NCBI RefSeq assembly: GCF_900637555.1
Contig: NZ_LR134378.1
Span: 258,001 to 322,000 of the forward strand
Length of the DNA stretch: 64,000 bases
From: Lautropia mirabilis
GTDB taxonomy: Bacteria; Pseudomonadota; Gammaproteobacteria; Burkholderiales; Burkholderiaceae_E
Reading direction: 5' to 3'
Positions 7,430 through 15,855 of this stretch are shown here, one piece after another. Position 1 is the first letter of the stretch. Every line of letters begins with the position of its first letter. Under the pieces are notes generated by a model, which was given only the letters and a program-made list of their open reading frames with translations, searched no databases and was not told the DNA's origin. The translations under genes were made by a program, and so were the position numbers.

Positions 7430-8401
7430 ATGATGATCAACTGTGCCGTCTACGCCGACGGCAAGCGCCAGGCCGACATCGCCATCGACGAACTGCCCCA
7501 CGTGCTGGCCAACAGCGAGGGATTCGCCTGGATTGCGCTGAAGGACCCGGTACCGACCGAGATCCTGATGCTGCAGGAGATCCTGGACCTGCCCGAGCTG
7601 GCGGTGGAGGACACGCTGCACGGCGGCCAGCGCTCCAAGGTCGAGGAATACGACCGGATGCTGTTCGTCACGATGAAGGTGGCCGAGCAGTACGACGGCG
7701 AGATCCATTACGGCGATCTTTACATCTTCGTCAATTCGCGCTTCGTGCTCTCCATCCGCAACAACGTCCGGCGCGGTTTCTCGGATGTGCGGGCCCGGGC
7801 CGAACGCGAGGTGGAGCTGCTGCAGCAGGGGCCGATCTTCGTGCTGTATGCGCTGACTGACGCCGTGGTGGACCGCTTCATCCCCATCGTGGACGACCTG
7901 GAAGAACAGCTGGAATCGGTCGAGACCGAGATCTTCCGCGAGCAGCCCACGCGCGAGATGATGCTGCGGCTGCATTCGATGAAGCAGGACGTGACGGAGC
8001 TTCGGCACGCGGTGCCGGCCGTGCGCGACGAGCTGTTCCTGCGGCTGTGCACCAGCCGCGACACCCCGGCGAACGGCGGGGGGCTTCAGGACTACTTCCG
8101 CGACGTGCACGACCACCTGCAGCGCATCACGCTGTCGCTGGACGGGGTGCGCGACGGCATCCTGATGGCCATGCAGGTGAACATGTCGCTGATCGGCCTG
8201 GAGCAGAGCGAGGTGAGCAAGAAGCTGGCGGCCTGGGCAGCCATCTTCGCGATGATGACCACGCTGGCCGGCATCTGGGGCATGAACTTCGAGTTCATGC
8301 CCGAGCTGAAGTGGAAGATGGGCTATCCGGTGGCGCTGCTGCTGATGGCGGCCATCGGGCTGATCCTGTATCGCCGCTTCCGCAAGGTCGGCTGGCTGTA
8401 G
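7430..8401 (+). CDS. CorA-like divalent cation (magnesium/cobalt) transporter
   Basis: Pentameric Mg2+ channel family, inner membrane, 323 aa. The C-terminus has two hydrophobic helices. The first ends in the selectivity motif GMN (IWGMNFEF, 41 residues from the end), and the last is followed by a basic tail (RRFRKVGWL). The long N-terminal part is charged and helical, as in the CorA funnel. The start was taken at the first of two adjacent ATG codons, with GAGGA about ten bases upstream. The open frame extends upstream to 7235 but that part has no family similarity. It is a stand-alone gene convergent with the MetQ-like gene. Confidence 0.88.
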   Translation: MMINCAVYADGKRQADIAIDELPHVLANSEGFAWIALKDPVPTEILMLQEILDLPELAVEDTLHGGQRSKVEEYDRMLFVTMKVAEQYDGEIHYGDLYIFVNSRFVLSIRNNVRRGFSDVRARAEREVELLQQGPIFVLYALTDAVVDRFIPIVDDLEEQLESVETEIFREQPTREMMLRLHSMKQDVTELRHAVPAVRDELFLRLCTSRDTPANGGGLQDYFRDVHDHLQRITLSLDGVRDGILMAMQVNMSLIGLEQSEVSKKLAAWAAIFAMMTTLAGIWGMNFEFMPELKWKMGYPVALLLMAAIGLILYRRFRKVGWL

Positions 8402-8481
8402 GTGCCAGCCGTCCTGTGCACTGGCCTGGGCCAGCGCCGCCCCGCGGCCCTGACGGGCCGACGGGGCAAGATCCTGGCGGA

Positions 8482-9276
8482 TCAGAACGCCGGGATGATG
8501 GCGCCCTTGTACTTCTCTTCGATGAACTTCTTGGTCTCGGGCGAGCGCAGCGCTTTCATCAGCTTGGCGATGGCCGGCGACTCGGCGTTGTCCGGACGTG
8601 CCGTGACGATGTTGGCGTAGGGGGAATCGGCCCCTTCCAGCAGCAGGGCGTCACGGGTGGGCTGCAGGCCAGCGGCCAGCGCGTAGTTGGTGTTGATCAG
8701 CGCCAGGTCGGCGTCATCCAGTGCGCGCGGCAGGAAGGCAGCGTCCAGTTCGCGGAACTTCAGCTTGTGGGGGTTCTCGGCCAGGTCACGCGAGGTGGAC
8801 AGGATGTTGGTCGGATCCTTCAGCTTGATGATGCCGGCCTTCTGCAGCAGCAGCAGCGCACGGCCGCCGTTGGACGGATCGTTGGGCAGCACGACGGTGG
8901 CGCTGTCCTGCAGATCGTTCAGGCTCTTGATCTTGCGCGAGTACAGACCGAAGGGCTCGACGTGCACGGCGGCTTCGGGCACGGGCACGATGTTGGTCTT
9001 GTGTTCCTTGTTGAAGGAATCCAGGTACGGGCGATGCAGGAAGAAGTTGGCGTCAACCGCCTTGTCGACCGTGGCCTGGATGGGCTGCACGTAGTCGTTG
9101 AAGACGCGAACCCGAAGCTCCACGCCTTCGGCCTTCAGCTTGGGTTTGACGAATTCCAGCAGCTCGGCGTGCGGAACCGGGGTGGCGGCCACACTGAGGG
9201 TCTCGGCCTGGACGCCGGCAACGGCCAGGGAAAGCACGGCAACTGCGGTCAAGCGGCGGGCAAGTTTCTTGATCAT
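8482..9276 (-). CDS. MetQ/NlpA family ABC transporter substrate-binding protein
   Basis: Periplasmic binding protein of the D-/L-methionine type, 264 aa. The N-terminus is a signal peptide ending GVQA, then ETLSVAATPVPHAELLEFVKP, the usual start of mature MetQ proteins. FNDYVQPIQATVDKAVDANFF and TRDALLLEGADSPYANIV are further family stretches. Unlike E. coli MetQ there is no lipobox cysteine, so it is probably a soluble periplasmic protein. No ATPase or permease gene is adjacent, so it must share a transporter encoded elsewhere. It is divergent from a LysR gene 150 bases away, a possible regulator. Confidence 0.9.
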   Translation of the reverse strand: MIKKLARRLTAVAVLSLAVAGVQAETLSVAATPVPHAELLEFVKPKLKAEGVELRVRVFNDYVQPIQATVDKAVDANFFLHRPYLDSFNKEHKTNIVPVPEAAVHVEPFGLYSRKIKSLNDLQDSATVVLPNDPSNGGRALLLLQKAGIIKLKDPTNILSTSRDLAENPHKLKFRELDAAFLPRALDDADLALINTNYALAAGLQPTRDALLLEGADSPYANIVTARPDNAESPAIAKLMKALRSPETKKFIEEKYKGAIIPAF

Positions 9277-9426
9277 CGGGTTCCAGTAGGTAGATTGGAG
9301 ATATGGACGGGCCCCATACTGGCATCGTTGTGCGGTTTTGTGCAAGTCTCTTCCATCCTGATGACGGTTTGTTACGTCACATTTCGCATATGATCATGCA
9401 TCACGTGTACAAATGATTCAGGGCGG

Positions 9427-10365
9427 ATGGACAAGATTCAGGCGATGTCCACTTTCGTGGCCGTGGTGGAAGCCGGCAGCTTCGTGAAGGCGATGTCGGT
9501 GCTGGGCATCTCGAAGGCGGCGGTCTCGCGGCATGTGGCCGAGCTGGAGCAGCACCTGGAAACGCGTCTGCTGCAGCGCACCACGCGGCGCCTTTCACTC
9601 ACGGCCGAGGGCCAGCGCTACTTCGAGCGCTGCAAGGAAGTGCTGGCGGCGGTGCAGGAGGCCGAGTCCGAGATCCGCTCGCGCAGCGGCGAGGCCTATG
9701 GCCGGCTGCGGATCTGCGTGCCGTACTCGTTCGGCATCCTGCATCTGGCGCCGCTGTGGTCCACCTTCCTGTCCGAGAACCCGCAGGTGCAGCTGGACAT
9801 CGTGCTGTCGGACCGGATGGTGGATCTGGTGGAGGAAGGCTACGACATGGCGGTGCGGATCGGCGTCCTGACCGATTCCGCGCTCATCAGCCGGCGGCTG
9901 GCCACCACCCGGCTCATCCTGTGCGCCACCCCTACCTATCTGGAACGGCACGGCACCCCGAAGGTGCTGAAGGATCTGGCCCACCATCAGGCCATTGTCT
10001 ACAGCTATTCGGCCCGTGCCGGGGAATGGAGCTTCGAGGGGCCCGACGGGCGCGAGACCGTTCAGAGCGAAACCCGATTGTTCGCCAACAACGGCGACAC
10101 CTGCCTGCGTGTGGCGCTGGATCATCAGGGCATCGCACTGCAGCCGGAATTCATGATCCACGAGCACCTGCGGCGGGGCGAGCTGGTGCAGCTCCTGCCG
10201 CAATACAACACGGGCGAGCGCAACATCTATGCGCTCTACCCCACCCGCAAGCTGCTGCCCATCAAGGTGCGCCGGCTGGTGGACTTCCTGGCCCGCGCGC
10301 TGGAGCGGCCGGTGTGGCAGCAGTCCGGTGGCGACGAGCCGACACGGCCAGCGACCGCCCCCTGA
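9427..10365 (+). CDS. LysR family transcriptional regulator
   Basis: LysR-type regulator, 312 aa. Residues 1-60 form the winged helix-turn-helix (MSTFVAVVEAGSF, then SKAAVSRHVAELEQHLETRLL and QRTTRRLSLTAEG). The rest is a periplasmic-binding-like co-inducer domain (YGRLRICVPYSFGILHLAPL, MVDLVEEGYDMAVRIG). The wording of the effector domain is closest to the DmlR/CrgA subgroup. An AGGG-type ribosome site lies just before the ATG. It is divergent from the MetQ-like gene, which is the natural candidate target; LysR proteins commonly control the divergent neighbour and themselves. Confidence 0.92.
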   Translation: MDKIQAMSTFVAVVEAGSFVKAMSVLGISKAAVSRHVAELEQHLETRLLQRTTRRLSLTAEGQRYFERCKEVLAAVQEAESEIRSRSGEAYGRLRICVPYSFGILHLAPLWSTFLSENPQVQLDIVLSDRMVDLVEEGYDMAVRIGVLTDSALISRRLATTRLILCATPTYLERHGTPKVLKDLAHHQAIVYSYSARAGEWSFEGPDGRETVQSETRLFANNGDTCLRVALDHQGIALQPEFMIHEHLRRGELVQLLPQYNTGERNIYALYPTRKLLPIKVRRLVDFLARALERPVWQQSGGDEPTRPATAP

Positions 10366-10479
10366 CCCTCAGCCCTCCGACATCCCGCGCCTGCCTGCCC
10401 TCCCGTTCCGCACGATGGCTCGACGGCCGGGCTGTCGGGCTGCCGGGCTGTCAGCCCTGCACAACAGGATGTGCCTGAT

Positions 10480-11364
10480 TCATGACTGGGCCCCGGCCCC
10501 GGTTGGCAGCTTGCCCAGCACGTAGGCGTCCATCGACAGGAAGTCGTCGTCCACCCCGCCGTCCAGGATCTCCAGCCCTTCTTCCAGGCGGCCGGCGCCC
10601 AGCGCAAAGGGCAGACCCACAAAGTGCTCCTCGGTGGGATGGGCCCGGGCTGCATCGGGTGCCCGGCGGCGATAGTCCAGGATGGCCTCGACATCGCCCG
10701 CCTGCAGCTGCTGGCGGATCCAGCCTCTGAACGTGTCGACATAACCGGCATCCCCCACCCCGGCGTGTCCCCTCATGCTGCCGAAGACATCGCGCAGGTT
10801 GTGGGTGAGGCTGCCGGAGCCCACCAGCAGTACCCCTTCGGCCGCCAGCGGCGCCAGGGTCTGGCCCAGCGCGAAAGCGCCGGCCGGGTTGGCCCAGGAC
10901 GGCATGGAGATCTGCACCACGGGCACCTTGGCCTCGGGCAGCAGGTGCATGAGGGGCACCCAGGCGCCGTGGTCCAGCCCCTGTTCCGTGTTCAGGCGCA
11001 CGGGCACCCCGGCACTCGCCAGGATCTCGGCGGCCAGGCGCGCCACTTCCGGTGCGCCAGGCGCCGGATAACGCAGGCGGTAAAGCTCGTCGGGGAACCC
11101 GCCGAAGTCATGAATGGTCTCGGGTTGCGGGCCAGCCGTGATCTCGACCTCGAAATCCGTCGACCAGTGGGGCGATAGCACGAGCACGGCCAGCAGCGGC
11201 GGCAGACGGCGTCCCAGCTCGGTCAGCAGCGGACCTGCCTTGCTGGGGCGCACGGCAAACATCGGGGATCCGTGCGAAACGAACAGGCCGGGCAGTGGCG
11301 TTTTGGGCACGGGGGGCACTTCCGACGTCCGGTGTGCCTCTGCGGTATGGGAAGAAGCGTCCAT
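10480..11364 (-). CDS. DODA-type extradiol dioxygenase (LigB/YgiD family)
   Basis: Member of the LigB-like extradiol dioxygenases related to plant DOPA dioxygenase and E. coli YgiD, 294 aa, cytoplasmic. Metal and active-site histidines are visible in FVSHGSP (H31), SPHW, SGSLTHNLRDVFG and HPTEEHFVGLPFALGA. YgiD opens the ring of L-DOPA in vitro; the physiological substrate of most members is unknown. The N-terminus is about 24 residues longer than in E. coli. The gene ends next to the NCS2 permease gene start side on the same strand, with only a few bases between the two coding regions. Confidence 0.88.
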   Translation of the reverse strand: MDASSHTAEAHRTSEVPPVPKTPLPGLFVSHGSPMFAVRPSKAGPLLTELGRRLPPLLAVLVLSPHWSTDFEVEITAGPQPETIHDFGGFPDELYRLRYPAPGAPEVARLAAEILASAGVPVRLNTEQGLDHGAWVPLMHLLPEAKVPVVQISMPSWANPAGAFALGQTLAPLAAEGVLLVGSGSLTHNLRDVFGSMRGHAGVGDAGYVDTFRGWIRQQLQAGDVEAILDYRRRAPDAARAHPTEEHFVGLPFALGAGRLEEGLEILDGGVDDDFLSMDAYVLGKLPTGAGAQS

Positions 11365-11369
11365 GGTTG

Positions 11370-12686
11370 TCAGTGGCCGGTCAGCCAGGCAAAGCGCACG
11401 AGGAACAGCAGCGCGATGATCCAGGTCAGCGGGTGAACGTCGCGCCAGCGGCCCGTGAGGGTCTTGAGCGCCACATAGGAGATGAAGCCGAAGGCCAGAC
11501 CGTTGGCCACCGAGTAGGTGAACGGCATGGCGAGCGTGGTGATGACGGCCGGCACCGTTTCGGTGCTGTCACGCCAGTCCAGATCGGCCAGGTCGCGCAC
11601 CATCAGGCAGGCCACGAACATCAGCGCGGGGGCTGTGGCATAGGGCGGCACCACGGCAGCCAGCGGCGAGAAGAAGAGCGCGAGCAGGAATAGTGCGGCC
11701 ACGGTGAGCGCGGTCAGGCCCGTGCGGCCGCCGGCCTGCACGCCGGCAGCGCTTTCCACGTAGGCGGTGGCACTGGAGGTACCCAGCACCGAGCCGGCCA
11801 CGATGGCCGTACTGTCGGCCATCAGCGCACGGCGCAGGCGACGGTCCTGGTCCGGCGTGGGGGTACCCACATACAGGCCGGCGCGACGGGCCACGCCCAT
11901 CAGCGTGCCGGTGGCGTCGAACAGCTCGACCAGGAACAGCACCAGCACCACGTTGACGAGACCACCGGCCAGCGCGCCCTTGATGTCGAGCGCCAGGAAC
12001 GTGGGCGCGATGGAGCTGGGAATGGACACGACACCCTCGAAGTGGTTGCCGCCCACCAGGAAGGACAGCGCGCTGACCACGAGAATGCCGATGAGCACCG
12101 AGCCCGTCACTTTCAGGTAATCAAGCGCCACGATGAGGAAGAAGCCCAACCAGGCCAGCAGCACGGGAATGGAGTGCATGTCGCCCAGCGTGACCAGGGT
12201 CTTGGGCGAAGCCACCACGATGCCGGCGTTGCTCAGGCCGATGATGGCCAAAAAGAGCCCGATGCCCGCCGAGGTGCCAGCCCGCAAGGTCTGCGGAATG
12301 CCGGTGATGAGCAGCGAGCGCAGCCCCAGCGCGGAGATGAGCAGGAACAGGCAGCCCGACAGGAACACGGCGCCCAGCGCCGCCTGCCAGCTGTAGCCCA
12401 TGGAGCCCACCACGGTGTAGGCGAAGTAGGCGTTGAGGCCCATGCCCGGGGCGACCGCGATGGGATAGTTGGCGTAGAGCGCCATGACGATCGTGCCCAG
12501 CGCCGACACCACACAGGTGGCCACGAACACCGCATCCTTGGGCATGCCAGTGCTGCTCAGGATGGTCGGGTTGACGAACAGGATGTAGGCCATCGTCAGG
12601 AAGGTGGTGACGCCGGCCAGGATCTCGGTCTTGACCGAGGTGCCGTGTTCGTTCAGCTTGAAGGTTCTGTCTAGAAGAGTGGGCAT
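11370..12686 (-). CDS. NCS2 family purine permease (AzgA/PbuG type)
   Basis: Proton-coupled hypoxanthine/guanine/adenine permease, inner membrane, 438 aa from the chosen ATG. The N-terminus MPTLLDRTFKLNEHGTSVKT followed by EILAGVTTFLTMAYILFVNP is diagnostic for the AzgA branch of NCS2. About 12-14 hydrophobic segments follow, with GLNAYFAYTVV and FVELFDATGTLMGVA-like stretches. The start at 12686 has GGAG five bases upstream. The open frame continues to 13001 but that part is low-complexity, so I exclude it. It lies directly upstream of the dioxygenase gene and may be co-transcribed with it. No purine riboswitch was recognised upstream. Confidence 0.92.
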   Translation of the reverse strand: MPTLLDRTFKLNEHGTSVKTEILAGVTTFLTMAYILFVNPTILSSTGMPKDAVFVATCVVSALGTIVMALYANYPIAVAPGMGLNAYFAYTVVGSMGYSWQAALGAVFLSGCLFLLISALGLRSLLITGIPQTLRAGTSAGIGLFLAIIGLSNAGIVVASPKTLVTLGDMHSIPVLLAWLGFFLIVALDYLKVTGSVLIGILVVSALSFLVGGNHFEGVVSIPSSIAPTFLALDIKGALAGGLVNVVLVLFLVELFDATGTLMGVARRAGLYVGTPTPDQDRRLRRALMADSTAIVAGSVLGTSSATAYVESAAGVQAGGRTGLTALTVAALFLLALFFSPLAAVVPPYATAPALMFVACLMVRDLADLDWRDSTETVPAVITTLAMPFTYSVANGLAFGFISYVALKTLTGRWRDVHPLTWIIALLFLVRFAWLTGH

Positions 12687-13015
12687 GGGGGCTCCATCGC
12701 GGACGATGGCCTGAACGGCGCATGCCGGCTGGCCCGAACGCTGCGGATCGATGACCCGACAGCGGTCCCTGGCGCTTGCCGGCAGGCAGAAGGTAAAGGA
12801 CGGGAAGGAGGAAGGCGCAGGCCACGCAGCGCAGCCCGCAGCAGCCGGAAAGATAGCCGAAAAAACCACGTTCGTGGCGGCAGTCCCCGGACGCACGCAG
12901 GCCGGCACAAAGCCGGCCTGGTCTGGCGCGCTCGCGCTGCGCGCACGCCGCGCCCTACCGGCAGCCGCCCCGAAGCGGAAAGCCAGCAGGGGCGGCAGCA
13001 ACGGTCAGCTGTCGA
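12687..13015. other. Intergenic region upstream of the purine permease
   Basis: 329 bases without a supported gene. An inverted repeat CAGGCCGGC / GCCGGCCTG with a five-base loop lies near 12898-12920. It has no T tract and could end transcription of the minus-strand gene upstream or be a simple hairpin. Confidence 0.5.
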
Positions 13016-14233
13016 TCACTCCGGCTTCGGCACGGCCAGCGGCGTTTCGCGCACCGTGGTCTTGCGACCGTCCTGGATGGTCTCGACGCGCTTGAGCGCT
13101 GCGTCCACCTTGGCCTTGCTGTCGAGCAGCGTGTAGGTGATCTGGAACTCGCGGCTTTCCTTCGGCCCGATGGTGGGCACCAGCTTCAGGTCACGCTGGT
13201 ACTTGCGGTTGTACGAGAAACTGGTTCCCGGTTCCAGCCCCGTCACATAGCCCTGCTTCTCGGTATCGGTGTTCTTCCAGAGCGAGAACGCGGGCAGCTG
13301 GTTGACGTTGAAGGCCAGGCTCACGCCCAGCTGGCCGGCGGCGTTGTGCAGCACGGCCAGCGTGTTGCCGTCGGCATCGCCATACGGGAAGACGTTGTAG
13401 ACGGTCTCGTCATAGCCGCTGGTGGGGCCGCGATAGGTCTGCCAGGTGGCCAGATCCTGCTTGGCATAGTCGTTGAAGGGCGAGACCTCGCGCACCGGCG
13501 CGGCAAACTTCGCATCCTTTTCCAGCAGCGGCGCACCGAAGTTGCTGTGATAGAGCGCCTGGTATTCCTTCGGATAGTCGCCCTGGTTGGTGAGCTTGTC
13601 ATGCACGGTGAAGGCGGTGGCGCCCGGCACGGTGTTCAGCTCGGTCTCGATCACGTAATCGACCTTCTTGAAGGCCTGCTCGCGCAGCAGACCCTTCAGG
13701 CGGATGGTGTAGGGCGGCTTCTCGTCGACGCTCAGCACCACCTTCGAGGCCGGGATGTTGGCGGCCAGGCCATGCAGCGTCAGCAGCGTGCCGTCGGTGT
13801 CCTTGCCCGGGTGACCCACCCATTCATAACCGCAGCGGGTGACCAGCTCGTTGAAGCCCTCCAGCCAGCCCAGGCCATTGCGGCCCGTCAGCTCGATGAA
13901 GGACGGGTTGACCACTTCCTTCACCGGAGAATGCCAGCCCAGCCGCACGTCACCGGCCACGGCCTGCAGCACGTTCATGCCGCGGGTGGGCACGACGGTG
14001 ATCTTCATGGCGCCGGTGTCGATCTCGACCAGCATGACACCTTCCTGCCGTCCGCCATGCAGCGTCTTCGTGGTGACGGTGAAGGGCGTGGCGCTCTTCA
14101 CCCCCAGCGACTTGCTGGTGATGGTCTGATTGGCAGGCGCCTTGCCGGCATCCAGCAGGACATGATCCCGGGCAAGAGCAGGGCTTGCGGCCAGCATGGC
14201 GCCCGCACCCAGAGCGATGGCAGAGATCTTCAT
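13016..14233 (-). CDS. Periplasmic DUF4432 / aldose 1-epimerase-like protein
   Basis: 405 aa with a clear signal peptide (MKISAIALGAGAMLAASPALA), so exported. The mature part belongs to the DUF4432 group of galactose-mutarotase-fold proteins: MKITVVPTRGMNVLQ, GWHSPVKEVVNPSF, GYEWVGHPGKDTDGTLL and LYHSNFGAPLLE are typical. Family members bind or epimerise sugars, but DUF4432 proteins I know are mostly cytoplasmic, so an exported form is less usual. The start has AGGAG nine bases upstream. No sugar transporter or glycosidase is next to it. Substrate unknown. Confidence 0.82.
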   Translation of the reverse strand: MKISAIALGAGAMLAASPALARDHVLLDAGKAPANQTITSKSLGVKSATPFTVTTKTLHGGRQEGVMLVEIDTGAMKITVVPTRGMNVLQAVAGDVRLGWHSPVKEVVNPSFIELTGRNGLGWLEGFNELVTRCGYEWVGHPGKDTDGTLLTLHGLAANIPASKVVLSVDEKPPYTIRLKGLLREQAFKKVDYVIETELNTVPGATAFTVHDKLTNQGDYPKEYQALYHSNFGAPLLEKDAKFAAPVREVSPFNDYAKQDLATWQTYRGPTSGYDETVYNVFPYGDADGNTLAVLHNAAGQLGVSLAFNVNQLPAFSLWKNTDTEKQGYVTGLEPGTSFSYNRKYQRDLKLVPTIGPKESREFQITYTLLDSKAKVDAALKRVETIQDGRKTTVRETPLAVPKPE

Positions 14234-14339
14234 AGAGCATGACTCCTCGATCGACACAGGAACCGGCCCGAACACGCCAAGCCGGACAGAAACTGTTACT
14301 TTAGTTTAATTTCCGTCCTGGTGCCGCGGAAAGCCGACC

Positions 14340-14948
14340 CTACGCCTCGTCTGCCTTCTCCGGCTCGAACCACTGCACGCGGCCATGGCCGGCATCGTCC
14401 AGCCAGGTGCGGAACGCCTCGACCTGCGGTTCGGGCAGCTGCAGCTGCACGCTGACATCGGCCGCGTGCGCCACGTCCAGCAGCACGCCCTCGCGGGCGG
14501 CAAGTTCGCGCCGCAGGGCCCCTTCCAGTTCATAGCCCACCCGGCAGCCCAGCACCACCTGACGAATGATGGGCACCCGCTCGGCCTGCTGAAGCGCCGT
14601 GGCCACCGTGTCGGTGTAGGCCCGCACCAACCCTCCAGCTCCCAGCTTGATGCCGCCAAAGTAGCGCACCACGGTGGCCAGCACGCCTTCCAGCTGCTGG
14701 TGACGCAGCACGTCCAGCATGGGGCGGCCGGCGGTGCCGCTGGGCTCGCCGTCATCGACCGCCGCCGACTGCCCGCCCGCCAGCAGGGCCCAGCAGACAT
14801 GGACGGCCCCGGGATGCAGCGCCTTCAGGCGTGCCACTTCCGCATAGGCCTCGGCCCGCCCGCTCACCGGCATCACCCGCCCCAGGAAACGGCTTTTCTT
14901 GATCAGCAGTTCCGATTCCACCGGCCCGGCCAGCGTTGCCCACTCCAT
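14340..14948 (-). CDS. YigZ family protein (IMPACT/UPF0029)
   Basis: 202 aa protein of the YigZ/IMPACT family. ESELLIKKSRFLGRVMPV is followed by HVCWALL, DDGEPSGTAGRPMLDVLRHQ and VVRYFGGIKLGAGGLVRAY. These contain the family core, whose bacterial members are of uncertain role (IMPACT in eukaryotes links to translation control). A second alpha/beta domain follows (QVVLGCRVGYELEG). The start was chosen at 14948, preceded by GAAGGGA. Cytoplasmic, stand-alone gene. Confidence 0.9.
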   Translation of the reverse strand: MEWATLAGPVESELLIKKSRFLGRVMPVSGRAEAYAEVARLKALHPGAVHVCWALLAGGQSAAVDDGEPSGTAGRPMLDVLRHQQLEGVLATVVRYFGGIKLGAGGLVRAYTDTVATALQQAERVPIIRQVVLGCRVGYELEGALRRELAAREGVLLDVAHAADVSVQLQLPEPQVEAFRTWLDDAGHGRVQWFEPEKADEA

Positions 14949-15105
14949 CGTCCCTTCCCCCGGAACCCTGTCCGACAAGTTTACGCATTCATACAAATAG
15001 CAACCAACACGCCCCATTCGCAAAAGAACATCCATGCTTTGCCGTCATTGATCGGTCAGGACACGCTACGATTGCCGGATCCGTCATCCTACACTGGACA
15101 TACCC

Positions 15106-15696
15106 ATGCGCCTTCTGACCCCGCTTGCTCTTGCCCTGTCGATGGCCGGCCTGCTGGCCGGCTGTGCCAGCACCGGCATCGACTCCGACGACCCCCACGC
15201 ACCGATGCACGAGGGCCGCAGTCCCGCCCAGATGTCCGGCGCAACGAGCAGCACGGAGATGGACGCCGCCCCCGGCAAGTCGGAAACCGTGCGTGGTGAC
15301 GGCAAGCCTGACTGGGCTGCCGTCTACGAGACGCCTCCCGGCACCCGCTACCGCGAGCAGCAGCTGATCTATGTGGATCGCCGCAGCCTGCGCGAGCACA
15401 AGCTGGACAAGCTCACCTACTTCACGGCCACCACCCGCGAGGTGCGGCCTGCCTTCAGCGGCGCCCGCATCCAGGAGCTGGCCGTGCTGTGCGAAGGCGC
15501 CCCCATCGCCCCCGCCACCTCGCTGCGTGGCGAGGGCAGCGAGAACAGTGACGGCAGCTACCGCATCAAGCGCGCCAAGGACCCCATCAGCTCGCTGTCG
15601 CAGTTCTCCACCCAGCGCATTCCCATCGACGCCCGGGTGCCCAGCACCTTCGTGGTGAGGGCCATCTGCATGCTGGGCACCGACCCGCACCGCTGA
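15106..15696 (+). CDS. Putative lipoprotein of unknown function
   Basis: 196 aa. MRLLTPLALALSMAGLLAGC is a lipoprotein signal with lipobox LLAG-C (Cys20), followed by a disordered linker rich in Asp, Pro and Ser to about residue 60. A compact domain follows (WAAVYETPPGTRYREQQLIY, YFTATTREVRPAFSGARIQE, LAVLCEGAPI). Two further cysteines (in LCEG and ICMLG) could form a disulfide in the periplasm. The layout recalls CNP1-like betaproteobacterial lipoproteins, but I cannot claim membership. The gene is single, with its own upstream region. Confidence 0.75.
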   Translation: MRLLTPLALALSMAGLLAGCASTGIDSDDPHAPMHEGRSPAQMSGATSSTEMDAAPGKSETVRGDGKPDWAAVYETPPGTRYREQQLIYVDRRSLREHKLDKLTYFTATTREVRPAFSGARIQELAVLCEGAPIAPATSLRGEGSENSDGSYRIKRAKDPISSLSQFSTQRIPIDARVPSTFVVRAICMLGTDPHR

Positions 15697-15855
15697 CCCC
15701 TTTCCCGAGCTGGGCCTGCACGGCAGAGGACACGCCCTGCCGTGCATCGGCGCATGTCGTGCACGTGATCCGGAAGCACCCGACACGCTCTATACTTCCG
15801 GCGGCGTCCGGTACGCTCCGTGCCTGGCGCCCGCCCCCGCATTCATGGAGACATC

